Source: Anisakis pegreffii | Lineage: Eukaryota; Nematoda; Chromadorea; Rhabditida; Anisakidae | DNA length: 64,000 nucleotides | NCBI GenBank assembly: GCA_035041965.1 | Contig: JAPYMA010003031.1 | Location: 8,735 to 72,734, forward strand | Direction: 5' to 3' | Shown: in pieces, positions 11,797-25,500 of the stretch | Numbering within the stretch: position 1 is the first letter of the stretch | Layout: every line of letters begins with the position of its first letter | Translations under genes and position numbers: made by a program | The notes under the pieces: generated by a model | Database searches by the model: none | Told to the model about the DNA's origin: nothing | The model's input: only the letters and a program-made list of their open reading frames with translations

Positions 11797-13034
11797 TCAT
11801 TGCTTTCCAGCTACTCCTTCACTGACCAGTTTCCGGGTCTCCTCATCCATAAGCTCATAGACACCACACACTTTGTTGGCTGGCAGAGACTTATCTGCAA
11901 AATAATTCGTCGTTAGGAGGCAAATTCTTCATATCGAATCAATTTTTGACAAGTTACACTTCTGGAAAGCTCAAATTATTTGGGGTTAGCCAAATTTTAT
12001 CTCAGAATTTGATGTTTCCAGTTGAAGGATTTCCAAACAAATGTTTTTGGATGGAGAAATTCCGGTTCCAATGAGGCATTATAGAGTATTGAAGAATTAA
12101 GTCTTTAAAAGGATGATACGATGAAAACCGAATATTTGAGCATAACTGACCAATTTGTTTCGGATATGAAAGATTCAAATTATTCATAATGTTGAGGAAT
12201 TCATCGAAATTTTTCGTTAGCCGTGAGTTATATTTCTTCTCTTCAGCAACACTCGATTGTAGAAATCCCTTGAATTGGACGAAATTTATGAAAACTAGGG
12301 ATAATTGTGTCAAAATTATTGGAAATACTCTGAAAAATGATGCAAACTTGATTAGAACTAGAAGTCTGGAATAAGCAAAGAGAATGGGAATGTCATTTTT
12401 CCGATGTTGAGGTGAATAAATTGATAAGTATGACAAAATAACTAAAGCAACCTTATAGTCGTGTCCAGGATAAATAATATAATCATCAGGCAGGCTGAAA
12501 ATCTTTTCATGGACCATCTTATAGAGTTTTTCGGGACTTCCTGAAGATATCAATAGCCTTTCAAGCATTCATTATTATTTTCAGTATTATAATCATTGTT
12601 CACTATCATTATTATCACTGTTAGTATCAACGTTATCAGTACTATTACTATTATGGCTGTTAGTAGTTATCATAATCTATCAATTTTGTTAACCTTGCTG
12701 AAAATCCGTACGACCACATCCTCTGATCAGTAGGGCATCTCCGGTGAAGAGCATTCTGTGATCATGCGATACGTATGTCACACACCCTTAAATTTGTATA
12801 TTTTTGCATACTTTACTATTTACTATTTATGGTGCAATAAATATTATTTGTATGTATATTGAATATCACATTATCAATCAAAATACCATTGGTATGTCCC
12901 GGAGTAGTTCGCACCTCCAGCTTTTCCTCACCAAATTTCAAAATGTCCCCATCGTCAACAAACACATCAGCCATTGCACCGCTATGCTTCGATAGAACCG
13001 ATTTCATTTTTGGGAATATCCGTTTCAGCAAACC
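11797..13034 (-). CDS. ethe-1: Persulfide dioxygenase ETHE1-like, C-terminal 181 aa; 5' part not found
   Basis: Five minus-strand exons read continuously: about 13034-12887, 12786-12694, 12540-12452, 12268-12151 and 11894-11797 (stop TGA). Phases match at every join. The product is the metallo-beta-lactamase-fold enzyme that oxidises glutathione persulfide in mitochondrial sulfide breakdown. Seen motifs are [22 protein letters not shown] (iron-binding His), [20 protein letters not shown] (iron-binding Asp), [32 protein letters not shown] and LPANKVCG. These line up with animal ETHE1 to the end of the protein. Two acceptors are AAG rather than CAG. The preceding exon with the first metal motif (HxHADH) and the N-terminus is missing. 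Moreover, the first visible exon has no AG acceptor where its homology starts (about 13034), only a GTTCGTTG-type short repeat. This could be a long upstream intron with an unusual acceptor, or a 5'-damaged gene. Confidence 0.85.
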
Positions 13035-16000
13035 AACGAACCAACGAACGAACGCACAAATTAAGTGGTATTTGAACAATCGTTTAGCAATAATACGCAA
13101 CGACCACATCAAATAATCATCACTAACACAATTGTAAACCAAACATTTTTTCATGCTCCTTCCATTCAGCTAACAATAAGAAAACGATTGTGAGCAATGC
13201 GCAACTCTGGAATGCGATACGCAACACTATCTGTGACAAGCATTATTGTTAGAGACTCTGTTCGGATTCATTTCGAGGGAGAAGAAAAATCATTTACGTT
13301 TTATTCGTTCCTTTCTTCGAGACTGCTATCCGCAAATAAATCCCTCATCGGAAAATTCAATATTCGTTTCTTTGTTTTTTCTGCACTTCCATCACATCCG
13401 AGACAAACTGATTGATAATTTGTGAGCAAAGAGAAAGTTATATGAAAATGATTCTTTGAGCAATGTTCAGCAAGTTAGTAACGCTGCGTTCAGCTCGACA
13501 CGAATTGACGAAATTGGACATCGAACGCTTGGGTTTATTTCGAAGTGATACTCAAAAGCATAGTCAATATAAGGAAGGTTACGATTTTGGAAGCAGGAAG
13601 CCATACCTTCAAAATATCCAATTATTTGGTATGGAATTCTTTCGATAACAAATATTTGGGCATTTTGAAGGCGAATGTTTTGACGAAAGGTTTTCGCACT
13701 ATCGGACGGGATATGTGATATGCCTGATTGGAGAGTGTTGAAGAAGACGAGTGCGTCGATGGAAACCGTTCAGATGCACTGAAGCATAAGCATTAATTTC
13801 ATTGAAATGCTGGAAAATCTCGATGAATTCAATCTCGAATCAGCATGAAGAGAGCACAATAGATTCGAAGATAATTTGTCATAGGTACGCATTTGAACAT
13901 GTCCTAATTACAGCATCACTTCTTGTCACCACTGCAATTACTGAAACGATATCGTCATCGATACATCTAATGATAATAATTTTGATGATAATATAGCAAC
14001 ATGGTGATGTTGATAGAGTATGACGATATGGAAAATGTGAATAAAAATACTGAGGGAGGATATCGGCGATTTGTTTCAAAAGAGGTGGACATCATATAAT
14101 AATGGTTCATTTCAAAATAGATATGTTTGTTTTTTTTTAAGGGGAAATATGATGTACAGCTGAAAATGGATCCAAATGATTGTATGTAAATTTATGTAAG
14201 GCTGGACGGACCGACGGATGAAGTAAATGGCTTGAGATAGGACGGATGGTTAACTAGAAAACAGCTACGGAATTTGAGAGGTGCAACAAATGAGTGAAGA
14301 AGAAAAACATGGTCAATTTTCTCGATAGAAGACAATCAACGGATGTAATTTGAAGAGAGCATCAGAAGTAATGGCTGGTTGAGGTAGTCGTCAGCGCTTT
14401 GTTGGGCTTTATTCGTCTTACGTAAGGATAGTAATAATTGTTGGTTTGCTCTAGTAAATGAAGAGAGGATTTGGGATTGATTGTGTTCAGTGCTGCTAGT
14501 GGCAAGTTGGTTGAAGTTTTATCGTTGCTTAGGTTCGGGCTTAGTTATAGCTGTTCGTTGGTTGGATATTGATTCGTTAGCGCTGACGAAATGACGGTAA
14601 ATATACGCACACAAAGAAAGACGTTCACTGCAGACAAATCTAATCCGTTGCTTTATAGGACACTGGACTCGATAATGAAGAAGATGAAGACGCATAGACT
14701 GAATGGCATAGGAGAGGATAAGATATGATAGATTAGGATATAAGAGAATTGAGATAGAATAACGGCGGTGGATATGATAACTTAGGGATGAAGGACAACA
14801 GATAAATGAATGAGTGCTGAGTTTGCTTATTCGAAAGACCGATGACGTTATTAATAATGAAACCAATTAGAATGATAGGGATACTGATAGTGACAATGAT
14901 TTGTGGTGGGTTTGAGCTGATCACAACTGATCACGACGACACTACTTCGGACAAGATGAACGCTTAACACAAAGCAAGAAAACAGCTGTTAGAACAATTG
15001 AATGAGCAAAATTTTTTTGTACTTGAAATTGAGTGCTGATTGGGATGAACATAAAATAATTATTTATTTCTTTAATATACTATGTTTGTTGCAATGGTTT
15101 CGGATTGCATTAGAGTGTTTTTTTGTGATCAAATGCGAATGAATGCCTCAAATTTGAGCCACTCATTTATTACCTCATATATTGTATTAGATCCCTTTCA
15201 TCTAAACTATATTGCATTTTATTTATAGCACATTATTACTCTTTCATTTCTTGCTGCGAATTGTGCCCGTTCTTGTTTGATCTTCTTCTCAAAATGTTCA
15301 TTTCCAATTTAATCAACCAAAATCTCGATGCTTGGTGAATCAGCGAAAGACAACAACAAAAAAGAACATCTCATATTTGTATTCATTTCTTTTCAAACAA
15401 TAATATCTGTATCACTCGAAGAAACGATAACCCTAACTCACCTGTTAGTACCATAAATGTTAATGTTTTTTGAATTTTCTTCACACCTCTCCAATCAACA
15501 CTGTTCCTGAAATGAATGAAGTGTTTGTCGTAGTGTAAAAGGGTCGGTCCCCTTTGGGAGCCCCGACAGGATCCACGATAAGGATCAAATTCCTTGGCAA
15601 TCTTGCCTTCCGACTTTTTGTTTGGAGTCCCCCCCCTCCCCCTCCCGCCGCGACCGAATTCCTGCTCGTGTGGACTACCGTTTCCGGCCAAAAAATTGTT
15701 CGTCGATGAAGAATTGTTGAAAATGAGCGATGAAATGAAACAAAAATGTACCAAAAGCAAACATGGCAGACACTCATTCATCAAAAGACTCCAAAGATGC
15801 GATCACCTGAAATGATCGCGCATGTTAGTTTCATTCGTTTATGCTGTTTTAGTGTTGCGTTTTTGTTGACCACAACGCATGATGTTTCGCAACAAACCAA
15901 TCGGATATTTGCTTCATAAAATGATTTTGCATGCGTCTAAACGTTGATTCATATGCATCATCAATCTACTAAATCTATCATTTGTGAATTGTATCGAAAC

Positions 16001-19000
16001 AAATCATTCAGTTCGCTAATTGCATATTATGCATACGACACGACAGTCGTTGTCGATCAATCACACACGCACACATGCAAACATCAAAAGAAAAAACTCA
16101 TTCCTTCAATTCACATGACTAAGCAAGGAAAATCGAAAAGAAGGAATGCTGAAAATTGGAAATTTTTGTTGTTTTTTTGTTGTACTTTTGGAAGCCACCG
16201 CATTCATTGGCATTCATTCGGTTCACTCAGATTATTGATAACACTGAACTGAAACCAGCAAGCGCATTCATTTGTCGTCGTTGATTCGTGCTCTTGTCAC
16301 ATCTTGTCACTTGATTGTTTCTCGGCGAATTTGATTGATTGTACAACTGCATGCACAAACATGCTGCCCATAGCATTGAATGATGTTTCCGTACAACTGA
16401 TAATTCTTCATGAAACAACCTTCTCTCAGTGAACGTATTTCTTTCCGAAAAACCCCCTAAACAACGACGCTCTCCTAATAAAAAACGACGGATTCATCCA
16501 ACTGTTCACCAGAACTGATCAAATCAGTTAAATTATCGTCGTCACATCGCTGGAAACTGTACCAAGCAATGGTTCGAACCGTGACCATTTTCAGAGCACA
16601 TAAATGGATCGGTTCGATTCGACGGTTCTTTGCTCCTCATTTCAAGTATTCTTTCGACTATTATCCGATAATGAAAAGTTAATGAACAAATCTGTGACCA
16701 CAATGGTGCATGCGTTTGCCTATGACTGACGACTAACTGTCCACTTCAGGTAAACACTGCAAGCTTTATTTCGGCCAAATAAGAGAATATTCATCAGTAA
16801 CAAAGGCAACTTCGTTTCGTTCTTGATTCACCGCACTTGCCGCTATTTCATCTACCTAGCACTACCAGAAATACCAATTTTTTCAATGTTTTCGATTGGT
16901 TTTCAGATCAGTTAAGCGAAAAATTTTCGCGCAAACTATTATAGCCAAATGCTTGCGTTTGTCTTTCACTCATAATGTCACAGTAGATTACACACAGTGA
17001 ATGAATTCATATTCGAGCATTCTCTAGATATTAATCCTAAGACAATGCGCTTTTGGTGTATGCACTTTGAGCCGTCGAAACGTTTTTCCAGAAAATGTTA
17101 ACGATTATCAGTATGCTTACGTTTCTAATCTCAGTAAGTCACCAATAGTCTCGAAGCAACGATTGCAAACCAAAACACAGTAATCAAATGAATGCTCCTC
17201 AGTCGTTCCAACCAACAACTAATGCTCATAGACGTTGTCAGTTCGTATGAAACTGAAATCACCACTTTCGATTCTGAGAAAATCGACAGCCTCATGGCAT
17301 CGTATAAATGAAAATTTCAAAAAAAAAAGACAAACGATTCAGTTCTCCAGCGCACAGATTGCATTCGTATTTTCACGATTCTATTTATAATCCATACCGG
17401 TTGAGAAACTGGTTCCTTGCTCTGGACGAATCATCAATCTTAGTGTGATCATGCTAATATAGTTTCTTGGGTGTTTATTAAATGCCTCTAGATTGCATCA
17501 AAAATGTCTACGCATGTGACAATACCGTAAAAAGAATTCGCCGCTTAAACTGTTCACGCTACAAGCACTCATAATGAATGCAGCTAATTCAATAAGGAAG
17601 CGCTTCTGGGTCAACTTTCAAACACATCATATGCCGAGCGTTGTTAATGCGTTGAAAACATTTTCCAAGTTCATTCCAGACTGAAGCGGTGAACCTTCAA
17701 CAACCAATTGAAATCGAACATTATACTTAAGACACGAATGATTTTTTCAGCATCTGAGAGGAACTCATTTAACTGATCATTCGATAAGCACTAAGATCGC
17801 TTAGTGAGAATCATAGTGTTGAAATTCTGTTGAATACAGGCCTATTTAAAACTTTGGTGATTCGGAACGTCAAAATTTCTCTAGAAATTCGTTTGTTGTA
17901 CAAATTCTTGCGATTATCTCCGAAAGAGCATCTGAACAGCCTTCACTCAATAGGGATATTGTTTGAAAGGCTTGAAAACTGAAAAGAAAAAGTTTTAACG
18001 TCAATAGAAATATTATCGCACAAAAAAAGATCCAGCTGAATATGACTGAGTTCAATAACAGGCTCATTTAATTTCGTCATTCAGCGCTGATGAAGATGAC
18101 ACCACGTCAAAATCAGACTGAAGTCATCCGAAATGAGTTCATCAACGACGCGGCTGTTATCTGCACTCTGTGTATGGCTACTGTGACGCACACTGATGTC
18201 ACTCTCACGATCATTCCTCACAGCTGCTATAAGGACGAGTTCCTGAAATTACCGTTTCCCTATTCGGCTCAGGCTCGAATATATGTTCAGCAGACTTGAG
18301 CTGCAACGGCTGTTAACCAAATGTTGAAGAGATTTAACCTATGTTCAGGTTCTGCGCATTTGAGTTTGAGTGAAGGGTATTAGTACTTTAATTTTAATTT
18401 CCTTCACTTAAGTACCCATTTTTTCGCATCTTCTATAGACGGTGTAAGAACAGTTAAGTAATCGTACACACTGCATAAAAATCATTAATTCATTTGAAGT
18501 ATTTGTTGAATAAGGAAACAATCACTACTAGCATCGTTGCACATTGCTCAGATCAGGTTCCCGTTTTTTTTTCACTGAAACAGCAAAATCAGAGGAATAT
18601 CAAGAAACATGATCAATACACTGACATTGAACACTGACAGATGATTCTTGCATCGAAAAATTTAGGGAAGTGAAATTAAGCTCCAAGGCGAACAACAATT
18701 GAGCATGGTCTCCAGGCGAGTGTAGAGCGATGTTTTTGTTTCGAAAACAATTTGACATCATTAATAATTACCTGAATCACATTGAAATCCTCAAAAAATT
18801 TGATCAAACAATATCCTTACTGAGTTCATGTCATTCCAGTAAGTATTTCCTTGATAAGCTCATCCATCTACTACACCACAGCGGAGCTCTAAAATCATCC
18901 TAATGTGTTTGCCTGGATGCTCGATTCTTCCAAAAAAATAATGCTCTTCAATCACCTCCAGCGGAAGTTCCGTCGGTACACTTACCTGAACCTGTCAATC

Positions 19001-22000
19001 ATCCATCGACAAATGCATTCATTTTTTGCACACATAACTATTTCTCGAACTCGCATAAGCTCAAATTAGTTGTGATCGTCATTGTGACTTTAACAAAAAA
19101 AACTGCTTCCCTTTCAAAGCTAACGACAGAAATGTATCTGCGGTTGATCGTTCACTAGTCATGCTCATGAGCTCAAGCTGCTCACTGTCCAAGCTCATAT
19201 TTTGCCATGTGCTCGCCAGTCACCCAGCAGTGTTCACATACTGTCTTGATTTATCATTATCAAACAGAAATGCAAATTTACTGATAGTGAATAAAAACGG
19301 CAATATACTCGCTCGCCCTATACCGCATTGCCATTGTCGGACAGGAGATGAGCAATTGCATCCAATACTGAATATCACGATGCTAAAGAGATATATTCAT
19401 TCCAATAGATCACGAAGACACTTACTTATGTCAAAGCATCTAAGAGCAAACAAAACCTACTGGTTTAAATGAGAATGTTTAACAAATGAATGTGTGTTTG
19501 GCGATGATAAACAATATATCACGAGTATCGCGTTCAACAAAAAATAAATAAACAAAGAGTTGCTCCGATTAACGGATAGTTGCGTTTGGAATCCATTCAT
19601 TTAGTGCTGGCTGCTTAGAGCATACAGAATTGAATACATTCACAACATGAGCACAAATATCGACTGTATGAGCGCTTGTTCGTATGCTCATCGATAGTGT
19701 GGCGGCTAGTTGGTTGCTAGTATGAAAGGATGCTTAGATGAAGGATTTCGTTTCGTTTCGTTTCGATGGAAGATGATTGCTACTGCTGTATGTTGGTCTG
19801 AAAGCAGGACTGCTTGCTCTACACATCGTAAAGAACGATCGTTTGACTGGCCGCATAGACGAGCATCGCCGGCCGTCGATATTTTGTTTTACACGGACGG
19901 ATCCATCCATCCACAAAATGTTGTTTTATTCACATCTCTCGCATACACTCGATGCAAATTGCAGAATGCATCTATCTATCTATCTCATCTGGAGAGTGAG
20001 TGAGTGAGTGCATTATCATATATTGATCGCTGTTGTGCGTTTTGCCTCGGGCCACAAATCGCCTCTTAACTGCGATCGCTCATTAAGCGGGTAAATGAAA
20101 ATGAAGATAATTCGAGTGGATGTAAGCAGTCGGCAAACGACTCATTCAATACACCAGACAAATTTAGTGATGTTTAATGAGTTAATATGATGAACATTCA
20201 AGCAATTAGTGCCAATAAATTCAACGCTAAACAAACGTTACAACGTGCTGCACTTCGTTTCCGTTTGTTTGTCCAAAAATAATTCACCGATGAACTATAA
20301 ATAACACCTAACTATAACCGTTTAATCACAACAACGAATCAGAGATGATTTCATTATGAGAATTCGATAAGACACTGCAATACTAGCATAAAACACTACT
20401 ATCGTATTAACTAGCATCAGTGTTCGCAGATATCTCGTTATTTCGTGTCTGGTGTGCATCACCATCAATGCAGATATCCCGTAATATGGTATTGTTCTAT
20501 TGCAAACGATTTGTAGTGATCAGCTAGAATCAAAATATGCACAATTCAGTTTGTCCTGAAATAGTGAGTAAAACTGCGCTAATATGTTAATCTGGTTCAT
20601 TCATCCAGAGCGTAAAAACATTTTGTGCATGGTGAAAATACTGAATTAGTAATTTAACAGTTGTTAATTTAGAACCAGGAGAATTCTTTTGAAAATAAAA
20701 TTCTTATCCACGCTGCCTGCAGAGCACTCGATGAGATACCGAACTTATTCGTTGATCTTCTTTCAGAGTATTTGGTAGTTGCGATCTTTGCAAACTACAA
20801 GATGTACAACGAAAAATCAGCATACTCTTTGCCTTAAAATTTTCGCTCACTCCATTGAATAGCCAAAATTTGTGTTTTTTGTCGATTCACACTAAAAAAT
20901 CAACATCAACTGACAACGTGCGATTATGTGAATGAATGGCTTGTATGTTGTTGGTGGATCAAAACGGGAAACGGAATTCCGCCACAACACATTACAAACT
21001 TACTCAGTGCCACCAGATGGCTTACAAAATGAATTTCCACTGAACCAATTCGATTCGTCGACATTTTGAGCTCATGCAAAACAGACGTGAACATTACACC
21101 ATCAGCGGATATACCAGTTTCTGTAAAATTACGTCCGAAGCGTTCAATTCAATTGCTGATTGAATTTCATCTGATGTCTCATAACGAACAATTTCATATT
21201 TTTTGTGAGCTATTACCGTTATTACATTGTATCGAATTCGCTTAGATCTCCGACGGATAACCATTTATATGGAAATGTTAAACCTGATCAGAAATGACTG
21301 GTGAACAAAGGAAACAGATTACATCGCCTGAGCGAACACATCCAATTTTATGGTCGTCGCTCACGGATTTGTTCAGTTGATAAAAGCTCCTAATGCCGTC
21401 CGATGAGTTTTACAGTATTTCTAGAAGTTCGCTGAAATTCCTTATGCTTCCGCAATCAGTACGTCATCATTTTAGGGACGTCGATCTCACTCATGATTTC
21501 TTCGAAAAGTTAATTACTGTTCATCAACTTCCTCTGAATTTGCGTCAATTAATTTCCGTGAATGTCGTTCACTACGGATGCTACAACAAGGTGACGACTT
21601 GTTCTGTTCCATACAACCATTCCGTTTTATTGGATTCGAAATGAAAAAGAGAATACAGTAGCAATTATAACAAAACTATTAGTGGAAATTGCTTTAATAA
21701 ATTACTCAAAATTTACGTGAAGTCGAACAGCAACTGCGCACATCTTAAAAGAAACACACAAAAGAGGACTACTAACCATGGTAGGAGTGGGGGGAAGGTG
21801 AAGAAAGCAAGAAAAAAAGAAGAAAAAACAAGAATCCATCCAACACACAAAGTCAAACATGGCAAAGATGAACAGAAAAAAAAAACAATTGAATAACGAA
21901 TATTCGAACGGTTGGATTCATTTTCTGTTGCTCTGTACATCATATTACAAAGATATGCGAATCGATCAAAACTGAACATGAACAAGCGAACTCAAAACAG

Positions 22001-22548
22001 TGTGTAATTAGAAGTACGAACGGAATATCTCAATAGAATATCTCTTAGAAAGATTACTATCCAAACGCATAACAAATCAAAAACAAACTGAACTCATACT
22101 GCTGTAAACGCACACACACACACACTGATAATGTGAAAAACAAGGTGATTGTGTAAATTAGAATCAGAATTACTTCAATTAGAATCACTCATCGACTGAA
22201 AAACCGACAAGCGAAAATTCAAATGTTCTGTAATGAATAGAATGACAGAAAATCGATTCACACGGATGTGAGTGATTTCTGTGAAGCGGAAAAGTTTTTC
22301 ATTTGACTAGCTGAACACTCGTCAATCATTTTTCTACTGAAGTATACTTCAGAAAGCCATGAAAAAGGAGAATTTTATAGCGCAATTGTTGTACAAGAAG
22401 ATAATCTATTTCCACTACTAATATCAGCTAATATTATTCCATTAAATTTCGATAAACTTTACACTAAACGAATAATTTTCGAACGAAGAAAATCGCAATG
22501 AAGAGGATGTGCTGTGTTCCGATGAGATTGGAGGAATAATGAGATAAT
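13035..22548. other. Long intergenic stretch without supported genes
   Basis: About 9.5 kb of AT-rich DNA. A C-rich tract at 15629-15650 (G-rich on the minus strand) lies inside two overlapping minus-strand open frames, 15383-15784 and 15481-15777. Their simultaneous openness fits local GC-richness better than coding. Frames at 18090-18299 (plus) and 21393-21644 (plus) are exon-sized, but the former is also open on the minus strand and neither has a recognisable family. Microsatellites include TCTA and GAGT repeats at about 19970-20011 and a (CA)n run at about 22110-22124. The missing ETHE1 N-terminal exons could be here, but I searched for the HADH coding pattern without success. Confidence 0.5.
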
Positions 22549-25500
22549 TCATGTGAAGCTATGCACAGGTTCGGTAGGACCAGAGATATTTGTGAGAATT
22601 CGATCGAGTTTTTGCAGTGGAATCGGCAGATGTATCTCAATCCAACACGGTGTCGACGTGATCGTTTGTCGTTTATATTGCTCACCCCAGCCTTTTACGA
22701 AACTGATACGCATATGGCACATCCTCTGTAACAGAAATTCAATTGTGTCGAATTCTTTGTTGCGTTCGATCAGTGAAATGAATCACGCTCACTATCATAA
22801 AAAGAAGGCTGCACTGTGTTTTCTTCTTCTCAATAGTACTGTTCTCTAGTCAGCTATGGTTACCACGGGGATTAATTCCATCCGAAGTTGCTAATGAGAT
22901 CGCAAATGCAGATTTCTGTGCTACTCTTAATACAGATCACTCGCGAAAATCGTTGAATTGTTATTAGAATGATAGGATGTAAACGATTACCTGTAGTGAA
23001 TAAACAGCATGGAAACCTTGCGTTGCGGTTTGTTCGAGTAGTGCCTCGAATGATTTGTTGTCGAATAACTGCATTGTGTGACCTGAATGTCAACAATGAT
23101 CCATTTCATATATATTTTTTGATATCCATTTTATCGAAGAATTATATCCATTTTATCACTACTGCTTTGAGGTAAAATAACTAATCGAATGCATCGTTTT
23201 CGAAGTGATTCTAGATAACGCTAATGCTATATTTCATCATATCGTCCAAAGAACTCATAAATTTTCCACTGATCAATCGTAATATCTGATGAATCATCCA
23301 TAAAACTTCCAAGATTGCACAGTGCGTCATCAAAACAATAAATCAAACGGTTCGATATGAAACAGCGTAACTCATCGCATTGGAACGATATAAATTCTCT
23401 CACCCTCATTTATCGCGAATTTGCCTCAAATTCTCACATCACAAAAAAAGATAAGAACTACGCACCAGGTGGCAATCGATACACTGTTGATGGATGATCG
23501 TGCGACTGCAGTGCATGAATTGGACTTTGTACAAATATTGGCGCTTCACTCAAACATTCCGCATAGACATCTTCATCTCGACGGAATATCTTCACACCTC
23601 TACCTAGAATACGAAACAGTCATCGTATAAACCAGTGAACTTGGAAGCGAACAAATTTCAGTGGTTTTAGTTGCACGTGAACGAACCAATCTGTCGTCTC
23701 GCATTGATAACACCCGGATTGCGATTTACGTTTGCGAGTGCACCCAAACAGAATCGCTCGGCTTCTGACGGTGCACAGAATCCATCCACAATAACGTGTG
23801 ATCGACCACCTTTGAATGGTTCACCGATCTTAATTCATTAAACCGATGGTATTATTGTTGATTACAACAAATTCGTACAGGGTCAATGAAATCGAAGCGG
23901 AAGCAACAGCAGTTTTCCATCATATTCACCATTTGAGTGTTTCAAAGTTGCATTGAAAATATTCACTTAATAGAGGATTGAAAGAAACTAAATAAACGCA
24001 GTTCCATGAAACTAAATGAAGCAGCCCAAATCGTACCCGTTGATTAAGCTCATAGTAATAGGCGTGGCACCATGCATTCGGAATCGGTGCTTCTGGTGGA
24101 TAATCGAATGCATTACCAATCAAATCCGATTTCTGAAACAGCGAACAAACCTTAAAAGAGTAAACGTATTTCTCACGTATGTCAGTAGCCACTTTCATTT
24201 CGAGCTCGAATGTGCAATACATTCGAATGACTGGAATGAAATGAATAACAACTATGAGCAATCATAAATCTACTGAAATAATGATCACCTGAGGTCTTAT
24301 TTGCGGTTGTTGACGTGGTTGCTGATTACGTATGTAAACCAAATGTGCTTTTGGATCGGTCTTTTGACCGGTGATATACGTTCCACCGCGATCCAAATAT
24401 GTCGGTATGCTCGCTGAAACGACTCCACATTAATACGCTAGGTAAGATTGATTGCAGTTGATTAAACAAAGCAAGTCTTCAATATGCTTGCATCAATGTG
24501 AACAATGAAATTTTTAACTGGCCCCTATAATGAACCAATGACAGAGTGAACAATTCTATAACTAAAAACTCTGGCTCATATAATACTGAACCTTCCATCT
24601 TACAATTACAGGCGCATCTTGAAAATGAAACAGCACAATAACGGAATAAACTCTGTCTAATTCCACCGTAAACCTTTATTTGTATCAAACGAAGCATTTG
24701 CTTTTGAATGTTGCTTTTTTAAGTTTACGAGATGCCTCATCTGGTCAGTAGCATAACAGAATGAGGATATTCTATGTGAAATGTTTCAATGAAGCAACGA
24801 ACAACGACTAATGCTAGATTGTGGTTGATAGCATGGAGGTGATTGACTGCTGATTTGCAAGTGATGTTGAAACGCATAAGTGGGTGACATTTGTGCAAAT
24901 AATTGTTGTTGTTGTTGTTGACTTGTATCACTTTGTTGGGGTGGCTGAAACTTCACAATTGATCATTCATAAAGCACGTACTACTGGCTGAAAACAATAA
25001 ACTTTTCCAATTATAATTGCCCATTATAATTTCCAAACTTGGAAATTAGAATGGGACATCGAGTGGTTGTTTCGTCAATCGCAGTGAGCGATCGATAAAA
25101 TATTTATTTTATTGGAGTAATGATTATTTAATGGATTGGTATTCGACTGCGTTTAATTATGCAAAGTATTCACGACGACTAATTATTTACTCGGTTGTGT
25201 TCGGTTGACCTGCTCGCCTAGCCAGCGGGATGGCGTAAATTGAGGCTAAAACAATGCGCACGGAAACGCGAGCATTGTGACCAGCAACGTTATAAACGTT
25301 TGATAGCCTGGCCAATCCAGGTAATAATTTCCAATCTATTACGAAATATTGACATTCTTGTAAAGCAATCACAAATGGTCAAATGTGTTAGAAAACAAGA
25401 CCGCATTGTTGGTAGCACTCATTCAATACTTATGGTTGCAATTTTTTCATAATATTAAAAGTGAATGAATACAGTGTATGAAGTAGTGTCGAATGAAACT

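Noticed and set aside
14519..14924. Minus-strand frames of 115 and 63 codons
   Set aside because: Composition is Ser/Ile/Leu/Tyr-rich and driven by GATA/GAGA-like repeats; the frames overlap each other and match no family.
18090..18299. Exon-like plus-strand frame in a GC-richer patch
   Set aside because: The opposite strand is also open over the same patch, with an equally plausible acceptor, and neither reading has a recognisable family. I could not choose.
20505..20545. Minus-strand segment reading ILADHY, considered as the missing HxHADH exon of ETHE1
   Set aside because: The preceding histidines and surrounding conserved residues are absent.
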